Source: Pirellulales bacterium (lineage in GTDB: Bacteria; Planctomycetota; Planctomycetia; Pirellulales; Lacipirellulaceae). Taken from it: a stretch of DNA of 64,000 nucleotides. The notes beneath the pieces are model-generated. The model searched no databases. It saw only the letters and a list, made by a program, of their open reading frames with translations, and was not told where the DNA came from. Made by a program: the position numbers and the translations under genes. Positions 53,815-61,830 of this stretch are shown in pieces (the stretch's first letter is position 1; each line of letters starts with the position of its first letter). The stretch lies in NCBI GenBank assembly GCA_019636345.1, contig JAHBXQ010000002.1, positions 558,001 to 622,000 on the forward strand, written 5' to 3'.

Positions 53815-55110
53815 TCAGGACCACTGCAGCGCCCGCAGGTGGCGCTGGAAGTGGTCGCGGAGCAGCTCGGTGTACGTATCGAGATGCGTTGCCAGGAGAT
53901 CGGAGAGCATCGGGCCCAGCCGCGGATCAGTCAGGACCGAGCCGAACGTGCAGTGCAGGATTTGCCGCCCCGGCTCGGTGAAGCCCTTGCCGTGGGGGGT
54001 GACGCTCCACTGGTCGAGATAGATCCGCTCGAGCACCGCCACGTCGAGGACTTCGTCCGGGCTGGGCGCATCCTCGACGCGAGCCGAGACGTGGTACGTG
54101 GCTTTGTCGCGGTCGTAGTGCATGCGGGAGAAATCGATGATCTCGCGGAAGAATCGCTCGTCCTGGCGGGCTGCGACGCGGATCGCTTCCAGGTAGCTGG
54201 TGCCGGCGGTCTTCACGTGGAATCGCCCGCGGGTGATCTGCGCCAACTGGCTGTACATCGACAGCTTGTCGCTGCCGGAGTGGAGCGACAGCTTGTACGG
54301 GCCCAATTCCGCGGCGATTTCGGCGTGCAGGCGGAGCTGTTGCTCCAGTTCGGCGACGTCGCCCCGGTAGTCGATCCCCTTCTCGAATTCGCCGACGAAC
54401 CGCGGGGCGAGGCTCACGATCCGCACCCCGGCTTGTTGGAGCTGATCGGCGATGATGAAGTGCTCGGCGGGAGTCGTCGGCTCGGCCGTTTCATCGACCG
54501 ACAGCTCGATTTCGAACGGTTGACGGAGACGCTTGGCCTCGGTCTCGACGGCCCGCGACAAATCGATCGCGCGCTGGATCGCCCGGCCGTACTTGACGGC
54601 GGCCCGCATGAGGGTCGTTTCGTCGAGCGTGATCGTCCCGGCGACCATGCGGATGACTCGTCCCGAGTAATCCGCAAACCACGGAGCCGAATCGCGCACC
54701 TCGGCGAACTTGGCCGCGAGCGTGGCGGCGTCGTAGCCGTCGGCTTGCTGATCGACCTCATCGGACGGGTCGAGGGTGAAGAAGACGAACCCCGCGGCCG
54801 CAGTGCTGCGAATGTCTTCGAGCGTCTTGAGATGATCCGCGTCGGCCGACCAAGGGTCGTCGAAATTCGCGTCTCTCAGCACCGCAGCCGCCGCCCGCAT
54901 CACCTCCTCGGGAGAACGCTGGGTGCGCGTCATCTCGCGGATCGATTGCTGGGCGAAGATTCCGCGGATGGGGCCTCCCGCCTCGCGCAAGGCGGCCAAA
55001 TGCCCGGGGGTGGCGACCCCCAAGCGATCGCCGAACCCGAAGCTGGGCGCCAGTCCCAACGCGGACGGGGTCGCGCGGCGTACGGCCGCCTCGCTGCTCA
55101 CTGGCGTCAT
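53815..55110 (-). CDS. uxaE: Tagaturonate epimerase
   Basis: From ATG 55110 the 431-aa product matches the UxaE family, which interconverts D-tagaturonate and D-fructuronate in galacturonate catabolism. Seen here are FGFGDRLGVATPGHLAALREAG near the start, TLDETTLMRAAVKYGRAI, FEIELSVDET, and KLSLHSGSDKLSMY and FHVKTAGTSYLEA in the barrel. The neighbouring GH28 would supply galacturonate. Uronate isomerase and later enzymes are not in this window. It converges with the regulator gene. Confidence 0.88.
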   Translation of the reverse strand: MTPVSSEAAVRRATPSALGLAPSFGFGDRLGVATPGHLAALREAGGPIRGIFAQQSIREMTRTQRSPEEVMRAAAAVLRDANFDDPWSADADHLKTLEDIRSTAAAGFVFFTLDPSDEVDQQADGYDAATLAAKFAEVRDSAPWFADYSGRVIRMVAGTITLDETTLMRAAVKYGRAIQRAIDLSRAVETEAKRLRQPFEIELSVDETAEPTTPAEHFIIADQLQQAGVRIVSLAPRFVGEFEKGIDYRGDVAELEQQLRLHAEIAAELGPYKLSLHSGSDKLSMYSQLAQITRGRFHVKTAGTSYLEAIRVAARQDERFFREIIDFSRMHYDRDKATYHVSARVEDAPSPDEVLDVAVLERIYLDQWSVTPHGKGFTEPGRQILHCTFGSVLTDPRLGPMLSDLLATHLDTYTELLRDHFQRHLRALQWS

Positions 55111-55987
55111 AAGTGACTCCTTAGAACTGCCGTGTCCCAAACTCGACCGAGCGGGCGTCAGATGGCAGTTTGATACTGGCTATTATTGCGACCGACCCGG
55201 TCGCGATCAGGCTGGAATTGCGACAAGGAGGTCCAAAAATCCGGAATGCCAACGCCCGGAGAAGGACCGGCGAAACCGCGGGCTCCCGAGTGGGCGGCCC
55301 CGTACTTCAGATTCCTTAATTCCAGATTAACCGAGGAAGCGATTGCAGCCACATGGTCGCTATTGCAAACACAGGAGAAAAAAACGCATCGCACGATGCA
55401 GGCAGGAATTGGCTCCTTGTAGCCGACCGGTCGTTTTTGGCGAAGCGTGCCGTTTTCTGGGCCGATTTGAGGGGTTTGCACGAGCTTCCCCGCGGCAAAC
55501 AAAGGAGAACCGGCAATGACCGGCAATCCTGGGCTGGATTCCATTCTCACCACTGGAGGTCAAGATGCGATGAACCAAGAGCCAAGACGCGGCCTCGACT
55601 TCGCCTTGCCCAACTCCGGCAGTGTGCTATCCTTTGTGCAACTTCAAGGTGTGAGACCTTCCGGCATTGCCGGTCGTGGTCATTCCCATTCGATGCAGCC
55701 GGCTCCGCGGGAGTCGGCCGACTGTCTTCGGTCCGCCCGCTCGCGGGATTTGCCTGGCCGCCGGCGTCTGCCCTCGAGCGCGATTGATTCTCTTGCCCCT
55801 TGCGGCCTCCGCCGCACCGCCGCTGCGCGTGCGGCGTACGACCGGTCCTGTGACGTTCACGGACCTGGAGGCCGGCAGTATGGCAAACGCCCCCTATTTC
55901 CTGGGGGCCGTCGTGCAGCAACGAACGGGCGAACCCGCCGGGTTTGCGTTCGCGCTGGCCGGCGATCATTTTTCAGAAAGACACTCT
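55111..55987 (+). promoter_or_regulatory. Long structured leader/intergenic region of RNA helicase
   Basis: This 877-base gap sits between uxaE and the helicase. It contains GCGACCG-ACC-CGGTCGC (55188-55204); an exact 10-bp inverted pair ACCGGCAATG (55509-55518) / CATTGCCGGT (55665-55674); the small hairpins AAGGT-GTGAG-ACCTT (55646-55660) and CCGGC-ATT-GCCGG (55661-55673); and an ATG at 55516 behind AAAGGAGAA. These can form alternative structures. The frame from 55516 overruns the helicase start and looks non-conserved, so I do not call it a gene. Confidence 0.45.
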
Positions 55988-57433
55988 GTGACGACACCCT
56001 TCTCCACCCTCGGCTTGGCCGAACCGTTCCTCCGGGCGACCGCCGAACTCGGTTATGAGGTCGCGACGCCAATTCAGGCCAAGGCGATTCCGGTCGTGCT
56101 GGCGGGCCGCGACCTGATCGGTTGCGCCCAGACCGGCACCGGCAAGACGGCGGCGTTCACGCTGCCGATGCTCGATCGGCTGACTCAGAATCGGCCTGCG
56201 CGCAGCGACGCGTCCCAAGACCAGCCGCGCGGCCCGAAAGGGAGCCAGCCCAAACCGCGCCGTTTGCGGGCGCTGGTGCTGTCGCCCACGCGCGAACTGG
56301 CGGCCCAAATTTCCGAAAGCCTGAAACGTTACGGACAATACACCCCCCTGCGGCACGCGGTCGTCTACGGCGGCGTTTCGCAGCACCCGCAGGTCAAGAC
56401 CTTGCGGCACGGCGTCGACGCCCTCGTCGCGACGCCGGGCCGGCTGATCGATCTCATGCAGCAAGGGTTTATCGATCTCAAGGGGATCGAAATCCTGGTC
56501 TTTGACGAGGCCGACCAGATGCTCGACATGGGCTTCCTGCCGGCCCTCAAGCGAATCGTCGCCGCCGTGCCCGCCGATCGGCAGACGCTGATGTTCTCGG
56601 CGACGATGCCTGCGGCGATTCGCGAGTTGGCTCAACAGTGGCTTCGTTCTCCTGCGTCGGTCGAAGCGGCCCGCGTCGGCGCCCCGGCCGAGCGGATCGC
56701 CCAGTCGGTATTCATGGTCGACAAGCAGCGCAAGGGAGACCTCCTGACGGCTCTGCTCAAATCGACGCCCCGCGGGCGCACGTTGGTCTTCAGCCGCACG
56801 AAGCACGGCGCCGACAAGCTCGTCAAACGGCTGAATCGCGACGGCGTGCGAGCCGCGGCGATCCATGGCAACAAGAGCCAAGGCGCCCGCACGCGAACAC
56901 TCGATCAGTTCAAGGGGAACAATCCCCCGGTGTTGGTGGCGACCGACTTGGCGGCTCGCGGGCTCGACATCAACGAGATTTCGCACGTCTACAACTTCGA
57001 CCTGCCCGAGGTCGCCGACACCTACGTCCACCGCATTGGGCGCACCGCCCGCGCCGGGGCCGAGGGGATTGCCGTCTCGTTCTGCTCGGGGGACGAGCGG
57101 GGCTTGCTCCGCGAGATCGAGCGGTTGATCAAGGCGAAGATCACGGTTGAGCAGAACGTGGCCGGTTTCGAACCGCTGACGCCGGCGCCGGCGGAGATCG
57201 CCGATCCTTCCGGCGGTTCGCTTGGCCGGCGCGGTCCGGCCCGCCGTCCCGCCCGGCAGGGAGGCGCCTCGCGCGGCGGCGATCGGCCGGCCCACGGGGC
57301 CCGCGCCAAAACGACAGGTCGGCCGCGTCGCAGCAAGTCGACGACGACGTCCGCCGCTGCTCACGCTCCGGCCAAGCCTGCCGACGGGGGCGCCTCGGGA
57401 CGCCCGCGTCGCCGTCGCCGCCGCGAACTGTAA
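55988..57433 (+). CDS. DEAD-box RNA helicase
   Basis: From GTG 55988 the product is 481 aa and starts FSTLGLAEPFLRATAELGYEVATPIQAKAIP, the normal Q-motif region. It has motif I AQTGTGKT, Ia PTRELAAQI, Ib TPGRL, II DEAD (in LVFDEADQMLDMGFLP), III SAT, a helicase C domain with ATDLAARGLDI and HRIGRTARAG, and a basic Gly/Arg/Pro-rich tail as in RhlE-type helicases. The GTG start with AGAAAG upstream is preferred over the ATG at 55880, whose extra residues do not look like the family. It unwinds RNA duplexes in ribosome assembly or mRNA decay. Confidence 0.94.
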   Translation: MTTPFSTLGLAEPFLRATAELGYEVATPIQAKAIPVVLAGRDLIGCAQTGTGKTAAFTLPMLDRLTQNRPARSDASQDQPRGPKGSQPKPRRLRALVLSPTRELAAQISESLKRYGQYTPLRHAVVYGGVSQHPQVKTLRHGVDALVATPGRLIDLMQQGFIDLKGIEILVFDEADQMLDMGFLPALKRIVAAVPADRQTLMFSATMPAAIRELAQQWLRSPASVEAARVGAPAERIAQSVFMVDKQRKGDLLTALLKSTPRGRTLVFSRTKHGADKLVKRLNRDGVRAAAIHGNKSQGARTRTLDQFKGNNPPVLVATDLAARGLDINEISHVYNFDLPEVADTYVHRIGRTARAGAEGIAVSFCSGDERGLLREIERLIKAKITVEQNVAGFEPLTPAPAEIADPSGGSLGRRGPARRPARQGGASRGGDRPAHGARAKTTGRPRRSKSTTTSAAAHAPAKPADGGASGRPRRRRRREL

Positions 57434-57522
57434 GCGAAGTCAAGGACCGGCCCGTCGGCGGGCAGAATTGCTCGCCGACGGCGGCTGCCTTGGGCAGCGC
57501 ATCGCGAAGATTCGTGCGCGGT

Positions 57523-58884
57523 TTATTCCGGCAGATCGTCCCCTGCGGGCTCCGGCAGCCAGAACGAGAGAATCGTGCCGCAAGCGCAGGCGAACAGGGC
57601 GACGAAGCACGCGGCCATGGCCAGCGGGTTCTCGTATCCGAACTGCTGTTTGAGCCAGGGGGCGAGCGTGGTGGTCGCCAACGCGGCGGAGGTTCCCAGA
57701 ACGCGCCCGCCGATGTTGGCGGCGAAGCTCTCGCCCGTGCCGCGCAGGTGAATCGGAAACGCCCGCGGCAGATAGTTGCCCCAGAAGCTGAACTGCCCCA
57801 CCGTCAGCAAACCGGCGACGAAGATTCCCCACTTGAGCATCTGCAGATCGTTCTGCGCCGGGTAGAGATACAAGAGCGGCACGACCGCCAGCGCCGGCAC
57901 GAGGAACACGCGCAGGAGCTTGACGCGGCTGACGATCCGCACGGCAAGGATCGCCAGCAGGAATCGCCCGGTCAGACCGCCGAGTTCCTGGAACAGGTTC
58001 ACATTGTTGGCGACCTCTTGCTCGTAGACTTTTTGTCTGGGGACCGGCATGTCGGCGACCGCGGCCTTCACCTCGGGCAGTCCCGGGACAATTCGCGGCG
58101 TGTGCTGCAGGGCCCCGAACGCGATGCCGTAACTGCAGGCGAACATCAACGTCGTGACGATCGTGGTTCGTTTGAGTTGCGGCGAGAACAACTCCCTCAC
58201 GCTGGGGCGTCGCAAGGTCCCCGCCGCCTTCTTCGCCGCCCACACCGGCGACTCCGGCAAGAACGGGCGGATGACGATCAACGGCAAAGCGGGAATGACC
58301 CCCGAGATGAGCGTGTATCGCCACGCCTCGTGATTGCCGTAGATCGCCGGGAGCATGTCGCCGTACTTGAGCGCCAGCAAGTTGGCCACCGTCACGAGCA
58401 TTCCGCCGACCGACGAGAACGCCTGGGTGTAGCCGAGCACCCGTTCGCGCGTCTTCGGCTCGGGGAACAACTCGGCGAGCCAAGCGACCGCCGCGACGAA
58501 CTCGACGCAGACGCCGATGAAGGTCGTCGTCCGCAAAGCGAGCAGCCACCAGAGGTTCGTCGCAAACCCCGCGGCCAGGGCGCTGAACGCGTACAGCAGG
58601 ATGCTGTAGGTGAGGACCCGACGTCGGCCCCATAAATCGGTCAAGTAGCCGCCGAATAGGCCGCATACCCCGCCGATCATCGCCGGGACGAAGAAGAGCC
58701 TGCCCACCCAGCTCTCGAACTCCGGCGTTCCCGGCGCCACTCCGGCCAGATCCAACAGCGCCGGACGAACGATCAGCGGCAGCATCAACAGTTCGTAAAT
58801 GTCGAACGCAAATCCGATTGCCGCGATAAGACAGATGGCCCAGCGGACGGTTCCGACGGGACTCGTGGGAGAGGGCTGTGGCAT
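57523..58884 (-). CDS. Major facilitator superfamily transporter
   Basis: The 453-aa protein has about 12 membrane helices. GGYLTDLWGRRRVL (loop 2-3 signature) and an expanded central loop (about 225-310) are typical of the sugar/sugar-acid porter group. LPRAFPIHLRGTGESFAANIGGR in the second half resembles the conserved motif of sialate/carboxylate MFS porters. It stands 151 bases downstream of the LacI-type gene on the same strand and is likely in its operon. The substrate is probably a sugar or sugar acid from the adjacent locus; that is inference. Confidence 0.88.
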   Translation of the reverse strand: MPQPSPTSPVGTVRWAICLIAAIGFAFDIYELLMLPLIVRPALLDLAGVAPGTPEFESWVGRLFFVPAMIGGVCGLFGGYLTDLWGRRRVLTYSILLYAFSALAAGFATNLWWLLALRTTTFIGVCVEFVAAVAWLAELFPEPKTRERVLGYTQAFSSVGGMLVTVANLLALKYGDMLPAIYGNHEAWRYTLISGVIPALPLIVIRPFLPESPVWAAKKAAGTLRRPSVRELFSPQLKRTTIVTTLMFACSYGIAFGALQHTPRIVPGLPEVKAAVADMPVPRQKVYEQEVANNVNLFQELGGLTGRFLLAILAVRIVSRVKLLRVFLVPALAVVPLLYLYPAQNDLQMLKWGIFVAGLLTVGQFSFWGNYLPRAFPIHLRGTGESFAANIGGRVLGTSAALATTTLAPWLKQQFGYENPLAMAACFVALFACACGTILSFWLPEPAGDDLPE

Positions 58885-59035
58885 GGCTCAGTCCAAGAGA
58901 GCAGGAGCGACGACCGGACACCGATCAGGCTCGCCGAGTGTACTCGGCGAGGGTCGAACAGGACACCCGAGGCCGCGCCAGGTCCGCCCAAGCGTAGCGC
59001 AAGAAACACTTCCGGAGCGGAGGGGCGCACCCGCG

Positions 59036-60100
59036 TTACGGCGCATGGCACGGGCTGCACGAGGCCCGTACGATCAGGTCGCCCGCGACGCGGATCGTCG
59101 TCGGGGGGCTGTCGCCGTAGTCGCCGTCGAGGCGGTCGAGAATTAACTGTGCCGCGCGACGGCCGATCTCTTTCGGCCGCTGCCGCATGGTGGTGAGCGG
59201 GGGGTGCATTGCCGCCGCAAAATCGAGATCGGCGAACCCGATCACAGAGAGGTCGGACGGAATCTTCAGTCCCATTCGCTCGGCTGCCTCATAGACGTAG
59301 ACAGCCTCGTGGTCGGTGACGCAGAAGACGGCCGTCGGCCGAGGATCGAGCGAGAGGATCTCGGCGGCAACTTCCAGGCCATTGGTTCCCCACTGATTGA
59401 GTCGCCAGATCGAGACGTCGAGCCCGGCGATTTCGTGAACTGCGGCCTCGAACGAGGCCCGGCGCCGCACCGCCCAGGCTTGCCAAGCCGTCTCGCGGGC
59501 CGAGAGGCACGCGATCCGCCGATGGCCCAGCGAAAGCAGGTGCTCGGCGACGGTGCGGGCGCACCGCTGTTCGTCCGTTTCAATGGAGTCGGCGATCCGA
59601 TCTTCTGAGAACTCGTGGTCGATCACCACGCACGGAACGCGACGCTCGATGAACTCGCGAAAATGTTCGTAGTACGCCACCGCGAACGACGGCCACAGGA
59701 TCAGCCCGTCCACCCGGCGATCGAGCAGTCGGCTGATCTGCCGTAGGCCTTGTTCCTCCTCCTTCTCGAAGTGCGGAAACTCCTGGCAGTCGCCGACCCA
59801 GACGGTGATCGGCAAGTAGTCGGCCGATTCCAGGCAGAGGTGGATCCCGGCGAGGACGTCGACCCAGAACGAATCGAACGGCGGAATCATGACGCCGACC
59901 GTTTTGGTGCGGCCGGTTTGGATGCCGTTGACGAGCAGATTGCGGCGCCAACCGAGTTTGCGGGCCGCCTCGAGGACCCGTTGACAGGTCTCCTCGCCGA
60001 ACCGTTCCTGCTCGCCGCGGAGGATACGTGAGGCAGCGCTGAGCGAGACGTTAGCGGCCTCGGCGACGTCCTTCAACCGGGGTGCGGAGGTGCCGGACAT
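59036..60100 (-). CDS. LacI-family transcriptional regulator
   Basis: The 354-aa protein has an N-terminal LacI helix-turn-helix (LKDVAEAANVSLSAASRILRG, hinge RRNLLVNGIQTGRTKTVGVMIP) and a periplasmic-binding-like sugar domain (about 65-345; LSLGHRRIACLS, FCVTDHEAVYVYEAAERMGLKIPSDLSVIGFADLDFA, MRQRPKEIGRRAAQLIL). It is transcribed divergently from GH130 and upstream of the MFS gene, so local control of both sides is likely. Two candidate operators lie in the intergenic gap. The effector sugar is not shown by sequence. Confidence 0.95.
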   Translation of the reverse strand: MSGTSAPRLKDVAEAANVSLSAASRILRGEQERFGEETCQRVLEAARKLGWRRNLLVNGIQTGRTKTVGVMIPPFDSFWVDVLAGIHLCLESADYLPITVWVGDCQEFPHFEKEEEQGLRQISRLLDRRVDGLILWPSFAVAYYEHFREFIERRVPCVVIDHEFSEDRIADSIETDEQRCARTVAEHLLSLGHRRIACLSARETAWQAWAVRRRASFEAAVHEIAGLDVSIWRLNQWGTNGLEVAAEILSLDPRPTAVFCVTDHEAVYVYEAAERMGLKIPSDLSVIGFADLDFAAAMHPPLTTMRQRPKEIGRRAAQLILDRLDGDYGDSPPTTIRVAGDLIVRASCSPCHAP

Positions 60101-60132
60101 AGTTCGTGGCAGCCTCGAGCGGGAGTGGAAGG

Positions 60133-60144
60133 TGAACTAGTTGA
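60133..60144. promoter_or_regulatory. Candidate LacI-type operator 1
   Basis: TGAACTAGTTGA is a near-perfect palindrome about 33 bases upstream of the lacI-type start. It agrees with the second site at 10 of 12 positions (shared T-AACTA-TTGA frame). Confidence 0.55.
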
Positions 60145-60244
60145 ATCTCGAGCACGTCGGCGAAGCGGTAATCTTGGAGCATATTCGGCGATTCGCCGGA
60201 CGGACTCAATGCGTCGCAGGGGCAAATCGCGAAAGAATACCTGC

Positions 60245-60256
60245 TCAACTACTTGA
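60245..60256. promoter_or_regulatory. Candidate LacI-type operator 2
   Basis: TCAACTACTTGA has TCAA/TTGA arms around a CTAC centre, about 182 bases upstream of the GH130 start, and matches operator 1 with two differences. Confidence 0.55.
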
Positions 60257-60437
60257 ACATGCCCGCGACCCGATCTAAGCTAAACCTTCGGTTCGCAATC
60301 CCGCAACGAGGCGGGCTGCGACCGGCTCCTCGCCTGTTCGGGCGGCGACTGGACAAGCCCCGTCCGACTGCTTCCGACCGCAGGACCGCCCGGGGACGCC
60401 CGGCATCGACTCTCCGATTTACCTGCAAACGGATTCC

Positions 60438-61499
60438 ATGGCAGACACGACTTCATCGCTTGAAGCGGACGCCGCCGCTCTGACAGGGCAGGCCGGCTCA
60501 AACGGACGCACGTCCCAGGTTGGAACCGGGGCGATTCCCTGGCAACAGCGTCCCGCCGGATCCCGTGAACTCGTTTGGCGTCACTCCGGAAATCCGGTCA
60601 TCGGGCGGCATCACATGCCGGGGGCTCAGGGCATCTACAACAGCGCGGTCGTCCCGTATGGCGACGGTTTTGCGGGCGTGTTTCGGGTTGAACTGCGGAC
60701 TCGGTATCCGCAACTGCACGCCGGGTGGAGCGACGACGGGCTCGATTGGCACATCGAGCCGGCGCCGATCTCGTTTCACGGCGCCAAGGACGCCCCCGAC
60801 GGGGCCGAGTACGCCTACGATCCGCGGGTTTGCAAGATCGATGACGCGTACTACGTCACTTGGTGCGGCGGGCACAACGGCCCGACGATCAGCGTCGCCA
60901 AGACCCAGGACTTCCAATCCTTCGAGCGGTTGGAAAACGCGTTTCTGCCGTTCAATCGCAACGGCGTGTTGTTCCCGCGCAAGATCGGGGGCAAGTACTT
61001 GATGTTGAGCCGGCCCAGCGACGACGGACACACGCCCTTCGGCGACGTCTATCTGAGCCAGAGCCCCGACATGTGCCACTGGGGCATGCATCGGCTCGTG
61101 ATGCGCAAAGGGGGGGATCGCACGGGACAGTGGTGGCAGCGGACCAAGGTCGGAGCCGGGCCGATCCCGATCGAGACCGCCGACGGCTGGCTGATGATCT
61201 ACCACGGCGTGATGGACACCTGCAACGGCTTCGTCTACAGCATGGGGGCCGCCTTGCTCGATTTGGAAGAGCCGTGGAAGGTGCTCGCCCGCACGAATCA
61301 GCACGTCATGACCCCCGAGGCCGATTACGAAGTTTTCGGACACGTGCCGAACGTCGTGTTCCCGTGCGCGGCGTTGGTCGACAAGGCGAACGATCGGCTG
61401 GCAATTTATTACGGCGCCGCCGACACGTTCTCGTGCATCGCGTATGCTCATCTCAGCGAGCTCGTCGCGTTTACGAAAGAGCACTCCGCGGTCTTCTAG
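60438..61499 (+). CDS. GH130 family glycoside phosphorylase (beta-mannoside type)
   Basis: The 353-aa protein is a GH130 five-bladed propeller. The catalytic Asp128 lies in EYAYDPRV; other family motifs are NSAVVPYGDGFAGVFRVE, HNGPTISVAKTQDFQ, NGVLFPRKIGGKYLML and GAGPIPIETADGWLMIYHG. GH130 enzymes split beta-mannosides with phosphate to give mannose 1-phosphate, or in some members hydrolyse beta-1,2-mannosides. There is no signal peptide; it should act in the cytoplasm on imported oligosaccharides. The first 30 residues look disordered and the start might be shorter. It precedes the symporter gene. Confidence 0.9.
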   Translation: MADTTSSLEADAAALTGQAGSNGRTSQVGTGAIPWQQRPAGSRELVWRHSGNPVIGRHHMPGAQGIYNSAVVPYGDGFAGVFRVELRTRYPQLHAGWSDDGLDWHIEPAPISFHGAKDAPDGAEYAYDPRVCKIDDAYYVTWCGGHNGPTISVAKTQDFQSFERLENAFLPFNRNGVLFPRKIGGKYLMLSRPSDDGHTPFGDVYLSQSPDMCHWGMHRLVMRKGGDRTGQWWQRTKVGAGPIPIETADGWLMIYHGVMDTCNGFVYSMGAALLDLEEPWKVLARTNQHVMTPEADYEVFGHVPNVVFPCAALVDKANDRLAIYYGAADTFSCIAYAHLSELVAFTKEHSAVF

Positions 61500-61830
61500 C
61501 GCGCGTGCGATCTCGCTTGCCGGACGATTTGCGCGGATGTCATTCGTCTCTCGTGCTGTGAACGAAATAGGTCGAATTCCGAAGCACGAGCAACCGAACA
61601 GATTCGCACTCTGAAGATCAAGACGATCCGACGGAGTCGCCCGGTTGTTTGGAGCTTGAGGATTTCGAGGTTCGGGCATGCTTGGGAATTTGGAATGCGT
61701 GCTTCGCCTTTTCGCCTGGACCTCTTAGCATCCCGACGACCGCGCAGCGACTGGTCGGGGGGCGAGTTCGCCCGGCTCAAATTCAGCCCCCGTTCCCCTT
61801 CGTCGCGCCCTGGGCAGGGGCGCCCGGTCG
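61500..61830. other. Intergenic region between GH130 and symporter
   Basis: The 331-base gap shows no operator copy matching the upstream pair, no strong hairpin and no small gene. It may hold a separate promoter for the symporter. Confidence 0.4.

Larger units (their letters stand above)
60101..60437. promoter_or_regulatory. LacI/GH130 divergent control region
   Basis: The 337-base gap carries two matching candidate operators, given separately at 60133-60144 and 60245-60256, whose centres are 112 bases apart. No small gene is seen. Confidence 0.55.

Noticed and set aside
55516-56058. 180-codon frame starting behind AAAGGAGAA in the helicase leader
   Set aside because: Good Shine-Dalgarno, but the product becomes Arg-rich and runs into the helicase gene in another frame. 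It might be a leader peptide, but I cannot support it.
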